Positions 7,014 to 12,957 of a stretch of DNA of 36,681 nucleotides are shown piece after piece (position 1 is the first letter of the stretch; the number at the start of each line of letters is the position of its first letter). The notes beneath the pieces were generated by a model. It was not told where the DNA came from and searched no databases. It saw only the letters and a program-made list of their open reading frames with translations. Source of the DNA: a virus; the IMG/VR virus record IMGVR_UViG_3300031951_000573, positions 1 through 36,681 of that record; one strand, given 5' to 3'. A program made the translations under genes and the position numbers.

Positions 7014-7496
7014 TCAGCCAACCAAGTTGGCGGCGCGCTTAGCGGCAACCGACTTGATGACTTCAAGGTTCTTAGCCTTGATCGCCTGAATGCGGGCGGC
7101 GGCCGCCTTGACGTCGGCAGAAGCTTGAACCTTGCGCTCAGCCTTGGGCTTAGCGACCTTGTCGGCCTTGGCCTTAGCCATCGGAGCGACCGAAGTCACC
7201 GCACCGAAGACGCTACGGAAGTCAGCAGGCGAAGCCTCGAAGACGGTGTACGACTTGTTGCGCTTAGCGAGCTGGAGGCTAAGCTTGTCGAAGATCGTGG
7301 ATACGATAGCTTCGTGCATTTTAGCCGAAGCGCCTGAGCCTACGATAACGCGACCAGACTTGTAGTTGAACTCGATCTTGCCCCAGTTCTGGGTCTTGAT
7401 GAAGAGGACTGAGTTGCCCTGCTTCTGGATGTCACCGAGGTCCGAGTTGGACTTGATGAAAGCTGTTGTGTCGAAAGTCACTTTTGAATTAGCCAT
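7014..7496 (-). CDS. Hypothetical protein with Ala/Lys-rich tail
   Basis: A 160-residue protein. Residues 1-100 form a mixed alpha/beta domain (KVTFDTTAFIKSN at the start; VLFIKTQNWGKIEFNYKSGRV in the middle). Residues from about 105 to the end are dominated by Ala and Lys (AKAKADKVAKPKAERKV and similar), like histone H1-type or linker tails, suggesting contact with DNA. AAAGGAG precedes the ATG at 9 bases. It has its own promoter on the minus strand (7527-7555) and is the distal gene of the leftward block. Family not recognised. Confidence 0.7.
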   Translation of the reverse strand: MANSKVTFDTTAFIKSNSDLGDIQKQGNSVLFIKTQNWGKIEFNYKSGRVIVGSGASAKMHEAIVSTIFDKLSLQLAKRNKSYTVFEASPADFRSVFGAVTSVAPMAKAKADKVAKPKAERKVQASADVKAAAARIQAIKAKNLEVIKSVAAKRAANLVG

Positions 7497-7526
7497 GATA
7501 AACTCCTTTGATTGGCTTACTTTTAG

Positions 7527-7555
7527 ATACTATAACAACCAGAAAAAATTGTCAA
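7527..7555 (-). promoter_or_regulatory. Host-type promoter for the 160-aa gene
   Basis: Read on the minus strand: TTGACA (7550-7555), a 17-bp AT-rich spacer, then TAGTAT (7527-7532). An alternative -10, TATAGT, uses a 15-bp spacer. The -35 box contains the TGA stop of the upstream minus-strand gene (GGT TGA CA). Expected transcription start near 7520, leaving a leader of about 25 bases with a good ribosome site. Confidence 0.65.
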
Positions 7556-7770
7556 CCATTTTTTTCTAGCAATTTTAAGATATGCTGGAACTCAGATACA
7601 GTCTCGCGATAGATCGCGGCCTGCAGCTGGTCCACGTCGACCTGTCCCGAGGATACCCCCGGATACTGATCGATCATTTGTTCGAGCGTCTTGATGCGCC
7701 CTTGGTAGGTCCCGATCCGGTCCATCAGGAACAGTTTCGGGTCGTTTCTTATAAAGTCCGTAGGTGTCAT
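7552..7770 (-). CDS. Small hypothetical, probably early, protein
   Basis: A 72-residue, mostly helical and soluble protein (MTPTDFIRNDPKLFLMDRIG at the start; FQHILKLLEKNG at the end). It is the first gene of the leftward block and follows a promoter-leader cassette that is nearly the same as two on the plus strand. In its leader an ATG at 7790 opens a 7-codon reading frame (MAMETEI) that ends on the start codon of this gene (ATGA), so coupling is possible. No family recognised. Confidence 0.65.
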   Translation of the reverse strand: MTPTDFIRNDPKLFLMDRIGTYQGRIKTLEQMIDQYPGVSSGQVDVDQLQAAIYRETVSEFQHILKLLEKNG

Positions 7771-7797
7771 ATTTCTGTTTCCATTGCCATTATCTAG

Positions 7798-7826
7798 ATC
7801 TTATACCGGTCTGGGGAAAATGTCAA
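7798..7826 (-). promoter_or_regulatory. Early promoter of the leftward block (cassette copy 1)
   Basis: On the minus strand: TTGACA (7821-7826), 17-bp spacer, TAAGAT (7798-7803), then CTAGATAATGGCAAT. The -35 is preceded by CTGG, as in the plus-strand copies at 7990 and 8254. An A/T tract lies upstream of the -35 on the far side, a possible UP element. Confidence 0.75.
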
Positions 7827-7871
7827 CCAGAAAGTGCACTTTTTTCAAAAAAAAAAATTAGTCAATAGAAT

Positions 7872-7960
7872 CAATGGGTTATGCCGCGGCCGGAAAAAAC
7901 CCTTATATTTCAATGGGTTAGTCCGAAGCCCAGAAAAACCCTTATATCTCAATGGCTTAA
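7872..7960. repeat. Two 39-bp tandem repeats between divergent early promoters
   Basis: Unit 1 is 7872-7910, unit 2 is 7911-7949, and an 11-base partial third copy follows (7950-7960). By eye the units differ at 8 of 39 positions. Each contains GGGTT and AACCC as an inverted repeat around a GC-rich core and ends in TTATAT. They sit between outward-facing promoters whose -35 ends are at 7826 and 7990. The whole gap 7771-8046 holds no other gene. The repeats may be paired terminators, protein-binding iterons or part of a replication origin; the sequence does not decide. Confidence 0.7.
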
Positions 7961-7989
7961 TTTTTTTTCAAAAAAATGCATTTTTCTGG

Positions 7990-8018
7990 TTGACATTTCC
8001 CTAGAACTGTTATAAGAT
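7990..8018 (+). promoter_or_regulatory. Early promoter of the rightward block (cassette copy 2)
   Basis: TTGACA (7990-7995), 17-bp spacer, TAAGAT (8013-8018), then CTAGATAATGGCAATAGGG. Expected transcription start near 8025, one base before an ATG. The leader then supplies AGGGA and a second ATG at 8047, which I take as the true start. Confidence 0.75.
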
Positions 8019-8046
8019 CTAGATAATGGCAATAGGGAATAAAGAC

Positions 8047-8244
8047 ATGAACGAATACGTATCGAGCTTCGTAGAAGCAATCCTTGAGAACGACACGAAT
8101 CAAGAACTCAACGCGGTCGTCGTGGCCACGATAGTTGAGAAGCACCACGTAGGCAACGGGTACTTCTCGTTTGACGGGATCCTTGACGACCTCACGGACA
8201 TCTTGGGCTACGAGCCCGCGAGTGAAATTCTTGGAAATTGCTGA
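8047..8244 (+). CDS. Small hypothetical early protein
   Basis: A 65-residue acidic protein (MNEYVSSFVEAILENDTNQE at the start; GILDDLTDILGYEPASEI near the end). An in-frame ATG at 8026 would add MAIGNKD, but those bases are part of a leader shared with two other promoters, and AGGGA sits 9 bases before the ATG at 8047, so the shorter form is preferred. No family recognised. Position as first rightward gene behind a strong host-type promoter suggests immediate early expression. Confidence 0.65.
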   Translation: MNEYVSSFVEAILENDTNQELNAVVVATIVEKHHVGNGYFSFDGILDDLTDILGYEPASEILGNC

Positions 8245-8253
8245 AAATAACGG

Positions 8254-8282
8254 TTGACATTTCTTTGAAAATAATATAAGAT
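8254..8282 (+). promoter_or_regulatory. Early promoter (cassette copy 3)
   Basis: TTGACA (8254-8259), 17-bp spacer, TAAGAT (8277-8282), followed by the same CTAGATAATGGCAATAGGAAA leader. It lies ten bases after the stop of the preceding small gene and provides a second entry for the rightward small-gene run. Confidence 0.75.
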
Positions 8283-8310
8283 CTAGATAATGGCAATAGG
8301 AAATCAGTCA

Positions 8311-8559
8311 ATGACTTATGATCAAGAAATTCAAATGTTCGGTATGACCAAAGAACAGATCAAGAAGGAGTACATCCAAAGCTGGATGTCGTACCACACG
8401 GGTATCGAGATGCAGGTCATCTCCATCCTCTCGGACGCCCAACACCTCATGGAATTTGGTCAAGACGATCGCGCGCGTAAGCTCATGAACGTAGCAAAAT
8501 ACATCCTCTCAGAACAACTCGACAGCAAAATCAGCAAAATGCAGAAGAAGGTAGCTTAA
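8311..8559 (+). CDS. Small helical hypothetical protein
   Basis: An 82-residue helical protein rich in Met, Gln and Lys (KEQIKKEYIQSWMSYHTGIE; ending SKISKMQKKVA). The in-frame ATG at 8290 belongs to the shared promoter leader; AGGA at 10 bases before 8311 supports the later start. The next gene begins two bases after the stop, so the two form an operon. No family recognised. Confidence 0.65.
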   Translation: MTYDQEIQMFGMTKEQIKKEYIQSWMSYHTGIEMQVISILSDAQHLMEFGQDDRARKLMNVAKYILSEQLDSKISKMQKKVA

Positions 8560-8560
8560 T

Positions 8561-8761
8561 ATGAAGAACTTAGAATTAGCTGAAGCGATGCGCCATGGAC
8601 TATTCGCCGAGCGCGCGAACGTAAAGCAGGCGTGGAACGAAGTCTTCGAGATGATCGAGCGCCTTCCATGGGCTCATCAAGCGGGAGCCACCACTTCGAT
8701 TATGGTGCTCATGAATACGATCTCTAAACAGATCATTGAAAACGAAAAGAAAGCTAACTAA
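8561..8761 (+). CDS. Small helical hypothetical protein
   Basis: A 66-residue helical protein (MKNLELAEAMRHGLFAERAN; then RLPWAHQAGATTSIMVLMNT). It starts two bases after the previous gene and is followed one base later by another small gene. No motif or family recognised. Confidence 0.6.
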   Translation: MKNLELAEAMRHGLFAERANVKQAWNEVFEMIERLPWAHQAGATTSIMVLMNTISKQIIENEKKAN

Positions 8762-8762
8762 T

Positions 8763-8900
8763 ATGAATACGTACACCTTCACAAGCAAGAGCCGCAGCTA
8801 CATTGTTAAGCGACTCGACTCACTTCGCGCCAGCGGCTGGAAAGTCAAAGCCCAGCACGCTCATCCAGACGGTGGCATCACGACGACTCTGGTGAGGTAA
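8763..8900 (+). CDS. Very small basic protein, 45 aa
   Basis: A 45-codon frame, ATG 8763 to TAA 8898-8900, filling the gap between two small genes with only one and two bases to spare. The product (MNTYTFTSKSRSYIVKRLDS, then LRASGWKVKAQHAHPDGGIT) is basic with a predicted beta-alpha-beta pattern. Tight fit between neighbours and protein-like composition support it. The ribosome site is weak. No family recognised. Confidence 0.6.
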   Translation: MNTYTFTSKSRSYIVKRLDSLRASGWKVKAQHAHPDGGITTTLVR

Positions 8901-8902
8901 TC

Positions 8903-9142
8903 ATGGAGCTCAGCTACGAACTGACACTCAAGAACGGTAAGAGGGTAGGCGTCTGGGACGAGCGCGCCAGCGGAGGAATGATCGACAAGTACGTCGGTCC
9001 GTTCGCGGACACCGTAGAAGCCAACGACTACGCCAACGCCTTCACGGAAGCGTACGGCATGGGATACAACGGACGAGCCCGCCTTACAGTCATGAACGAC
9101 GCAGTCTACGTTGCATGCACCCGCTGGACATCTTGCGATTGA
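8903..9142 (+). CDS. Small hypothetical protein
   Basis: A 79-residue protein with strand-rich beginning (MELSYELTLKNGKRVGVWDE) and a middle helix (TVEANDYANAFTEAYGMG). Start two bases after the previous stop, near GGTGAGG. The stop TGA lies inside the -35 of the next promoter (GAT TGA CA). No family recognised. Confidence 0.6.
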   Translation: MELSYELTLKNGKRVGVWDERASGGMIDKYVGPFADTVEANDYANAFTEAYGMGYNGRARLTVMNDAVYVACTRWTSCD

Positions 9143-9167
9143 CAAATAAATCAAACTATGGTAGTAT
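9139..9167 (+). promoter_or_regulatory. Host-type promoter at a gene junction
   Basis: TTGACA (9139-9144), 17-bp spacer, TAGTAT (9162-9167; the same -10 as the 7527 promoter). The expected transcription start, about 9174, falls on the ATG at 9173, so an RNA made here would have almost no leader. Confidence 0.55.
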
Positions 9168-9172
9168 CGACT

Positions 9173-9379
9173 ATGAAGATCAGGTTAGAATACTTCCCGC
9201 CGCTTAGGGACGTCTACGGCTCATTCGATGATCGCGATTGGGAAGTCACGGCGGCGGTTTCATACTACGGCAGGCTGGATGAAGACGTCATCCCATCGTC
9301 TTCGTTCCAGATCTACTGGCCCCTGAACCCTTGGGATGAACTTGAAAAAGTGGAAAAGAAATGGCTAAGTCGCTCCTGA
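9173..9379 (+). CDS. Small hypothetical protein
   Basis: A 68-residue protein rich in aromatic and acidic residues (MKIRLEYFPPLRDVYGSFDD). The ATG at 9173 is chosen; one at 9158 is possible but would lie within the promoter spacer. No clear ribosome site is visible before either. It overlaps the next gene by 19 bases. No family recognised. Confidence 0.55.
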   Translation: MKIRLEYFPPLRDVYGSFDDRDWEVTAAVSYYGRLDEDVIPSSSFQIYWPLNPWDELEKVEKKWLSRS

Positions 9380-10461
9380 AAGTACGTAAGATCAAGAAGC
9401 CTAAGACCACCAAGTCCGAGACGTATCTCGTCAACTTGAAGTACTTAGGCGACGAGCCCGACTCAACCAAGCTGTCGACGCAGGCGGACTGGGCGAAAGC
9501 GTTCAACTGGTACCACAGCATGTGTACCCGCGAGGACGCCCGTCAGTACCTCAAGGACTACTTCGCCAGCGACAAGTCGATGCTGAAGAAGATCACCAAG
9601 ATCCCCGACGCTCACATGCCGTACACGGCCGCTTGGCAGTGTCGCATCTGGAAGCGCATCGGTAAACCTATCGACGGTGAGTCGCTCGAGCGCGTACACC
9701 GCTGGATCGATGAGGCTTCGTCGTTCGCCCGCGAGGAGAAGCCTAAGGAAGATAAGCCCGAGCGGCCGACGATCCAAGACCGTATGAAGGAGAAGATCTC
9801 CGAGCTCATCGGCGACATCGAGGTGCTGTACGACGCGGACATGCCCGTCGACCTGTACTCGTATCTCCAGAAGAAGGAGATCCCCGCGATGTACACCGGC
9901 AGGATCGTTGAGTACTACAAGCCGATCCTCGAGGAGATGCAGCTCGCCGCGGCCGGCGAGATCGAGGGCTATGAGTCGTACACCAAGAAGTGGCTCCGCG
10001 ACCGAGTGGCCATGCTTGAGAAGATGATCGACGACGCCAAGCGCTACGGCGGCAACGTCAAGAAAGCCCGCGCACCCCGTAAGAAGAAAGCACCCACGGC
10101 TGAGAAGCTCCTGAAGCACTTCGTATATCAGAAAGAAAGCAATGAGTATAAACTACAATCGTGTGACCCCGCAAAGATTATCGGCGCTCAAGAACTTTGG
10201 ACCTTTAACACTAAGTATAAAACTCTTAGCGTGTTTAGGGCTCGCGGCCCTGCTGGTCTCAGTGTACGGCGCACTACTATTGATGGTTTTGATAGCGATT
10301 CTTCCGTGACGAAGACCCTGCGCAAGCCCGACGAGGTCTTGAAGAAGGTGCTGACCGGCGGTAAGCTGGTGCTCCGTAAGCTCATGGATGAGCTCAAGAC
10401 CAAGCCCATGAAGCTGGCCGAGCGCATCAACGAGAACGTGATCCTCGTCAAGGTTTCATGA
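9361..10461 (+). CDS. Conserved T4-like phage protein of unknown function, 366 aa
   Basis: A basic, soluble protein. An N-terminal Lys-rich part is followed by a helical domain (about residues 36-250; RVHRWIDEASSFAREEKPKE, then a long Glu/Lys-rich helix), then KKARAPRKKKAPTAEK (a basic linker near 243-258), then a C-terminal beta-rich domain (NEYKLQSCDPAKIIGAQELW, SVFRARGPAGLSVRRTTIDG). I recall a protein of this type in T4-like cyanophages, without a known role. A stretch at about 10125-10290 is more AT-rich than the rest. The basic linker suggests nucleic acid binding; this is inference. Confidence 0.65.
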   Translation: MAKSLLKVRKIKKPKTTKSETYLVNLKYLGDEPDSTKLSTQADWAKAFNWYHSMCTREDARQYLKDYFASDKSMLKKITKIPDAHMPYTAAWQCRIWKRIGKPIDGESLERVHRWIDEASSFAREEKPKEDKPERPTIQDRMKEKISELIGDIEVLYDADMPVDLYSYLQKKEIPAMYTGRIVEYYKPILEEMQLAAAGEIEGYESYTKKWLRDRVAMLEKMIDDAKRYGGNVKKARAPRKKKAPTAEKLLKHFVYQKESNEYKLQSCDPAKIIGAQELWTFNTKYKTLSVFRARGPAGLSVRRTTIDGFDSDSSVTKTLRKPDEVLKKVLTGGKLVLRKLMDELKTKPMKLAERINENVILVKVS

Positions 10462-10474
10462 TCGCCTCGGGCAG

Positions 10475-10493
10475 CCTATAAATAACTTATAGG
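10475..10493 (+). promoter_or_regulatory. T4-type late promoter inside a perfect inverted repeat
   Basis: TATAAATA, the T4 late promoter sequence, at 10477-10484, 26 bases before the ATG at 10511. It is embedded in CCTATAA (10475-10481), a 5-base loop, and TTATAGG (10487-10493), a perfect 7-bp inverted repeat. No TTGACA box stands at the right distance, in line with late use by a gp55-type sigma factor. The stem could alternatively act as a weak terminator for the upstream gene. Confidence 0.6.
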
Positions 10494-10510
10494 TAGCCAG
10501 AGAAAGCGCT

Positions 10511-10855
10511 ATGACAAACATCATTCAATTCCCAAAAAACAACTCAAACCCGTTCGGTCTTGAGCAGAACTCCCCCGATCTCTTGGTTGAGGTGCGGAAG
10601 GAGTTCTGCGACGAAGTCGTATCCGACGCGCTTGACGCGATCGTGGCGGTCTTCGCGAGCTACGGTATAGTATCCAAGGGCGACGTCTCATCCATCAAGG
10701 ACATCGTCTTTCTCGAAGAGTCCCTCAAAGCTTTGACGTATCGTCATAAGAATCTAGAACACAGCCTTCATGAGATCATCGATCACACGATCACCATCTC
10801 CCCTGAGCTGGAGAAGCAGATCGAAGAAAAGTACACACAAAAAGATTTGACATAA
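10511..10855 (+). CDS. Hypothetical protein, 114 aa
   Basis: A helical, acidic protein (MTNIIQFPKNNSNPFGLEQN at the start, VSDALDAIVAVFASYGIVSK in the middle). The opening TNIIQFPKN resembles the starts of several T4-like small proteins but gives no function. It lies behind a late-type promoter, unlike its neighbours. Its last codons hold the -35 of the RNase H promoter. Confidence 0.6.
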   Translation: MTNIIQFPKNNSNPFGLEQNSPDLLVEVRKEFCDEVVSDALDAIVAVFASYGIVSKGDVSSIKDIVFLEESLKALTYRHKNLEHSLHEIIDHTITISPELEKQIEEKYTQKDLT

Positions 10856-10875
10856 CCTACACGCCGTTATATAAT
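10847..10875 (+). promoter_or_regulatory. Consensus sigma70-type promoter for RNase H and following genes
   Basis: TTGACA (10847-10852), 17-bp spacer, TATAAT (10870-10875): both boxes match the bacterial consensus fully, the strongest such promoter in the window. The RNA would start near 10882 and carry GGAAA before the ATG at 10908. The -35 overlaps the end of the preceding gene. Confidence 0.8.
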
Positions 10876-10907
10876 CTTATATAGTATAAATTTGATGGAA
10901 ACATATC

Positions 10908-11753
10908 ATGATCATCGTCGACTTTCACCAAGTCATGATCGCCAACCTGATGACTCAGCTTGGTAATCACACCAACACACCCATCGAGGAAAGCCTATTC
11001 AGGCACATGGTCCTCAACTCACTCCGCTCGTTTCGACAGAAGTTCAAGGAATACGGCGAGATCGTAATCGCATGCGACGACAAGAACTTCTGGCGCAAGC
11101 AGGTCTTTCCCTACTACAAGGCGAATCGCAAGAAGGCCCGCGACAAGTCTGAGATCGATTGGAATACGATCTTTGAGTACTTCGGTAAGATCAAAGCTGA
11201 GATCCGCGAGCACTTCCCGTATCGCATGGTGCAGGTCGATACCGCTGAGGCCGACGACATCATCGCCACTCTCGTCTATCGCTTTCAAGTCGATGAGAAG
11301 ATCCTCATCCTCTCAGGAGACAAAGACTTCATACAGCTTCACATGTTGGCGAACGTCAAGCAGTACGATCCGGTTCGCAAGAAGTTCATCACACACAACG
11401 ACCCGTTCATGTTTCGCTTTGAGCACATCATGAAGGGCGACGCCGGCGACGGCGTTCCAAACGTCTTGTCCGACGACGACACCTTCGTCACCGACAAGCG
11501 CCAGCGCCCTATGACACAGAAGCGCATCGATGAAGCATATGACTCTTACGTGGGAACAATGGTCGACGCCTCGATCGATCGCAACTTCCAGCGAAACAGG
11601 CAGCTCATCGACTTGACCTGCATTCCGTCAAATATCGCCGATGCTATCAACGCCGCATACGACGCCGAAGCGGGCAAAGACCGCAGCAAGATGTTCAACT
11701 ACTTTATATCATACAAGCTCAAGGGTATGATGGATTCAATCGGAGACTTTTAA
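10908..11753 (+). CDS. rnh: RNase H / 5'-3' flap exonuclease, T4 Rnh-like
   Basis: A 281-residue member of the FEN/5' nuclease family used by T4 to remove RNA primers and flaps. The metal-binding acids are visible: Asp5 (MIIVD), Asp57/Asp58 (ACDD), Glu114 with Asp116/Asp117 (AEADD), Asp138/Asp140 (GDKD), and Asp178/Asp181 in KGDAGDGVPN, the helix-hairpin-helix-associated motif. Length is a little below T4 Rnh (305 residues). It follows a consensus promoter and is followed after one base by the next gene, so it probably heads an operon of replication and accessory genes. Confidence 0.93.
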   Translation: MIIVDFHQVMIANLMTQLGNHTNTPIEESLFRHMVLNSLRSFRQKFKEYGEIVIACDDKNFWRKQVFPYYKANRKKARDKSEIDWNTIFEYFGKIKAEIREHFPYRMVQVDTAEADDIIATLVYRFQVDEKILILSGDKDFIQLHMLANVKQYDPVRKKFITHNDPFMFRFEHIMKGDAGDGVPNVLSDDDTFVTDKRQRPMTQKRIDEAYDSYVGTMVDASIDRNFQRNRQLIDLTCIPSNIADAINAAYDAEAGKDRSKMFNYFISYKLKGMMDSIGDF

Positions 11754-11754
11754 C

Positions 11755-12171
11755 ATGGCAAGGATGAGCGTATCTGAGATCCTCAAGAAGTGCAGTGAGT
11801 TCAAGAAGAAGGAGGAGCGCGTCGAGGCGCTGCGCGTCAACTGCAACGAAGCGTGCAAGATCGTGCTACAGTACATGTTTCACCCCGACGTGAAGTTCGC
11901 CCTTCCCGAGGGTAAGCCTCCCTTCAGGTACTCGCAGTTCGATGAGCAGAACATGCTTCACAGCGAGGCGCGCCGACTCTACCTCTTTCTCGAGGGAGTC
12001 AATCCAGAGATGAAGCCGCTGAAGCGCGAGACCCTGTTCCTCGAGATCCTTCAGTCGGTCGCTCCCGACGACGCCGACCTGTTGCTCGCGATGAAGGACA
12101 AAAAGAGTCCATACAAGGGACTCACTCAAGACGTGGTCGTCGCGGCGTTTCCGGAGCTCTTCCCCAAATGA
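11755..12171 (+). CDS. Conserved T4-like phage protein (DUF6433-like)
   Basis: A 138-residue protein with a helical start (SEILKKCSEFKKKEERVEAL), the segment VKFALPEGKPPFRYSQFDEQ and a helical end (DKKSPYKGLTQDVVVAAFPE). I recall this G-K-P-P-F motif from an uncharacterised family in T4-like marine phages, tentatively DUF6433. Function unknown. It overlaps the next gene as ATGA and follows rnh by one base. Confidence 0.7.
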   Translation: MARMSVSEILKKCSEFKKKEERVEALRVNCNEACKIVLQYMFHPDVKFALPEGKPPFRYSQFDEQNMLHSEARRLYLFLEGVNPEMKPLKRETLFLEILQSVAPDDADLLLAMKDKKSPYKGLTQDVVVAAFPELFPK

Positions 12172-12356
12172 ATCGCTATGGTAACCTTAAAAAGTTATCT
12201 GATAAGGGCAAGAAGATCGATGTTCGTCTCTACGAGGAGGCCCCGTCTTCTTTCAAAGAACTAAAGCGCGAAAGATACGATAAGCTTCGCAAGAACTACG
12301 ACAACGCCCTTAGGTCGAAGAACCTAGATCGCCTGCTCTCATACGACGAGGAATAG
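12168..12356 (+). CDS. Small basic hypothetical protein
   Basis: A 62-residue protein rich in Lys, Arg and Tyr (MNRYGNLKKLSDKGKKIDVR; ERYDKLRKNYDNALRSKNLD). It overlaps the previous stop and its own stop abuts the next ATG without a gap. Predicted helical; no family recognised. Confidence 0.6.
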   Translation: MNRYGNLKKLSDKGKKIDVRLYEEAPSSFKELKRERYDKLRKNYDNALRSKNLDRLLSYDEE

Positions 12357-12542
12357 ATGGAAAACTTCTACTTTGCCGTGGGATATACCCTGCTGTTAGT
12401 ATTCGTGGCGTCCTACTACTACTTTCACGGTAAAAAGACCGGAATCGAGGAGGCCTGCATGGTGTTTCATGAGAAGGAGCCCGTAGCCTACAAGAGGATG
12501 AAGTCCACGCTTCAACAGGAGATGGGAATTGCAGACGAGTAA
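12357..12542 (+). CDS. Small single-span membrane protein
   Basis: A 61-residue protein with one hydrophobic segment near its N-terminus (about residues 4-23, FYFAVGYTLLLVFVASYYYF), followed by a positive HGKKTG stretch and a soluble acidic tail. This suggests an N-out, C-in or signal-anchored protein. Its role is unknown. AGGAGA near its end serves as ribosome site for the next gene. Confidence 0.6.
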   Translation: MENFYFAVGYTLLLVFVASYYYFHGKKTGIEEACMVFHEKEPVAYKRMKSTLQQEMGIADE

Positions 12543-12702
12543 CACCGACGTACGGTTCATAGACGAAGTCTATAAGCCGGAAAAAGAAAATAAAATTATT
12601 TTGCCTGAGTATGTGGTCAAAGATATGGTCGCTCAGGGATTGAATCCGTTAAATAAGGATGACATCCAGTCTTACTGGTTGTCCAAAGGCATAAGCGAAT
12701 AA
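12529..12702 (+). CDS. Small hypothetical protein with TTG start
   Basis: A 57-residue frame from TTG 12529 to TAA 12700-12702. AGGAG stands 8 bases before the TTG, an excellent ribosome site, and no ATG is available until late in the frame. The product (TSNTDVRFIDEVYKPEKENK; YVVKDMVAQGLNPLNKDDIQ) ends SYWLSKGISE and looks protein-like. It fills an otherwise empty gap of 164 bases and overlaps the previous gene by 14. No family recognised. Confidence 0.6.
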   Translation: MQTSNTDVRFIDEVYKPEKENKIILPEYVVKDMVAQGLNPLNKDDIQSYWLSKGISE

Positions 12703-12706
12703 CTGT

Positions 12707-12946
12707 ATGGCAAACTATACTTTCTTAGACACCAAGACAGACAAAGAGTTCGACATTGACATGCCTATATCTGAGCTTGACGACTACAAAGCTCGCAATC
12801 CCCACCTAGAACAGATCATCTCCCGTGCACCCGCGCTCGCGGACCCATCCCGATTAGGCATAAGAAAGCCTGATGCGGGTTTTCGTGATGTTCTAAAGAG
12901 GATCAAGAAGGCTAGTGGGAGGAGTAACAAGATCAACACTTGGTAG
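12707..12946 (+). CDS. Small conserved phage protein, FmdB-like without cysteines
   Basis: A 79-residue protein of a type common in T4-like phages: MANYTFLDTKTDKEFDIDMP, then ISELDDYKARNPHLEQIISR, APALADPSRLG and the ending GFRDVLKRIKKASGRSNKIN. Such proteins are sometimes labelled FmdB-like regulators, but the zinc-binding cysteines of true FmdB proteins are absent here. Function unknown. It begins four bases after the previous stop. Confidence 0.65.
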   Translation: MANYTFLDTKTDKEFDIDMPISELDDYKARNPHLEQIISRAPALADPSRLGIRKPDAGFRDVLKRIKKASGRSNKINTW

Positions 12947-12957
12947 AAGGGTACCGC

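Noticed and set aside
7872-7960. CRISPR array
   Set aside because: Only two imperfect tandem units without spacers; not a repeat-spacer pattern.
9463-10119. 218-codon minus-strand open frame
   Set aside because: It mirrors the 366-residue plus-strand gene; its Leu/Val/Asp-rich content is typical of an antisense shadow in GC-rich coding sequence.
12940-12957. TTG start for phoH
   Set aside because: ATG 12958 has a well-placed GAAGGG, and the six extra residues overlap the previous gene's end without benefit.
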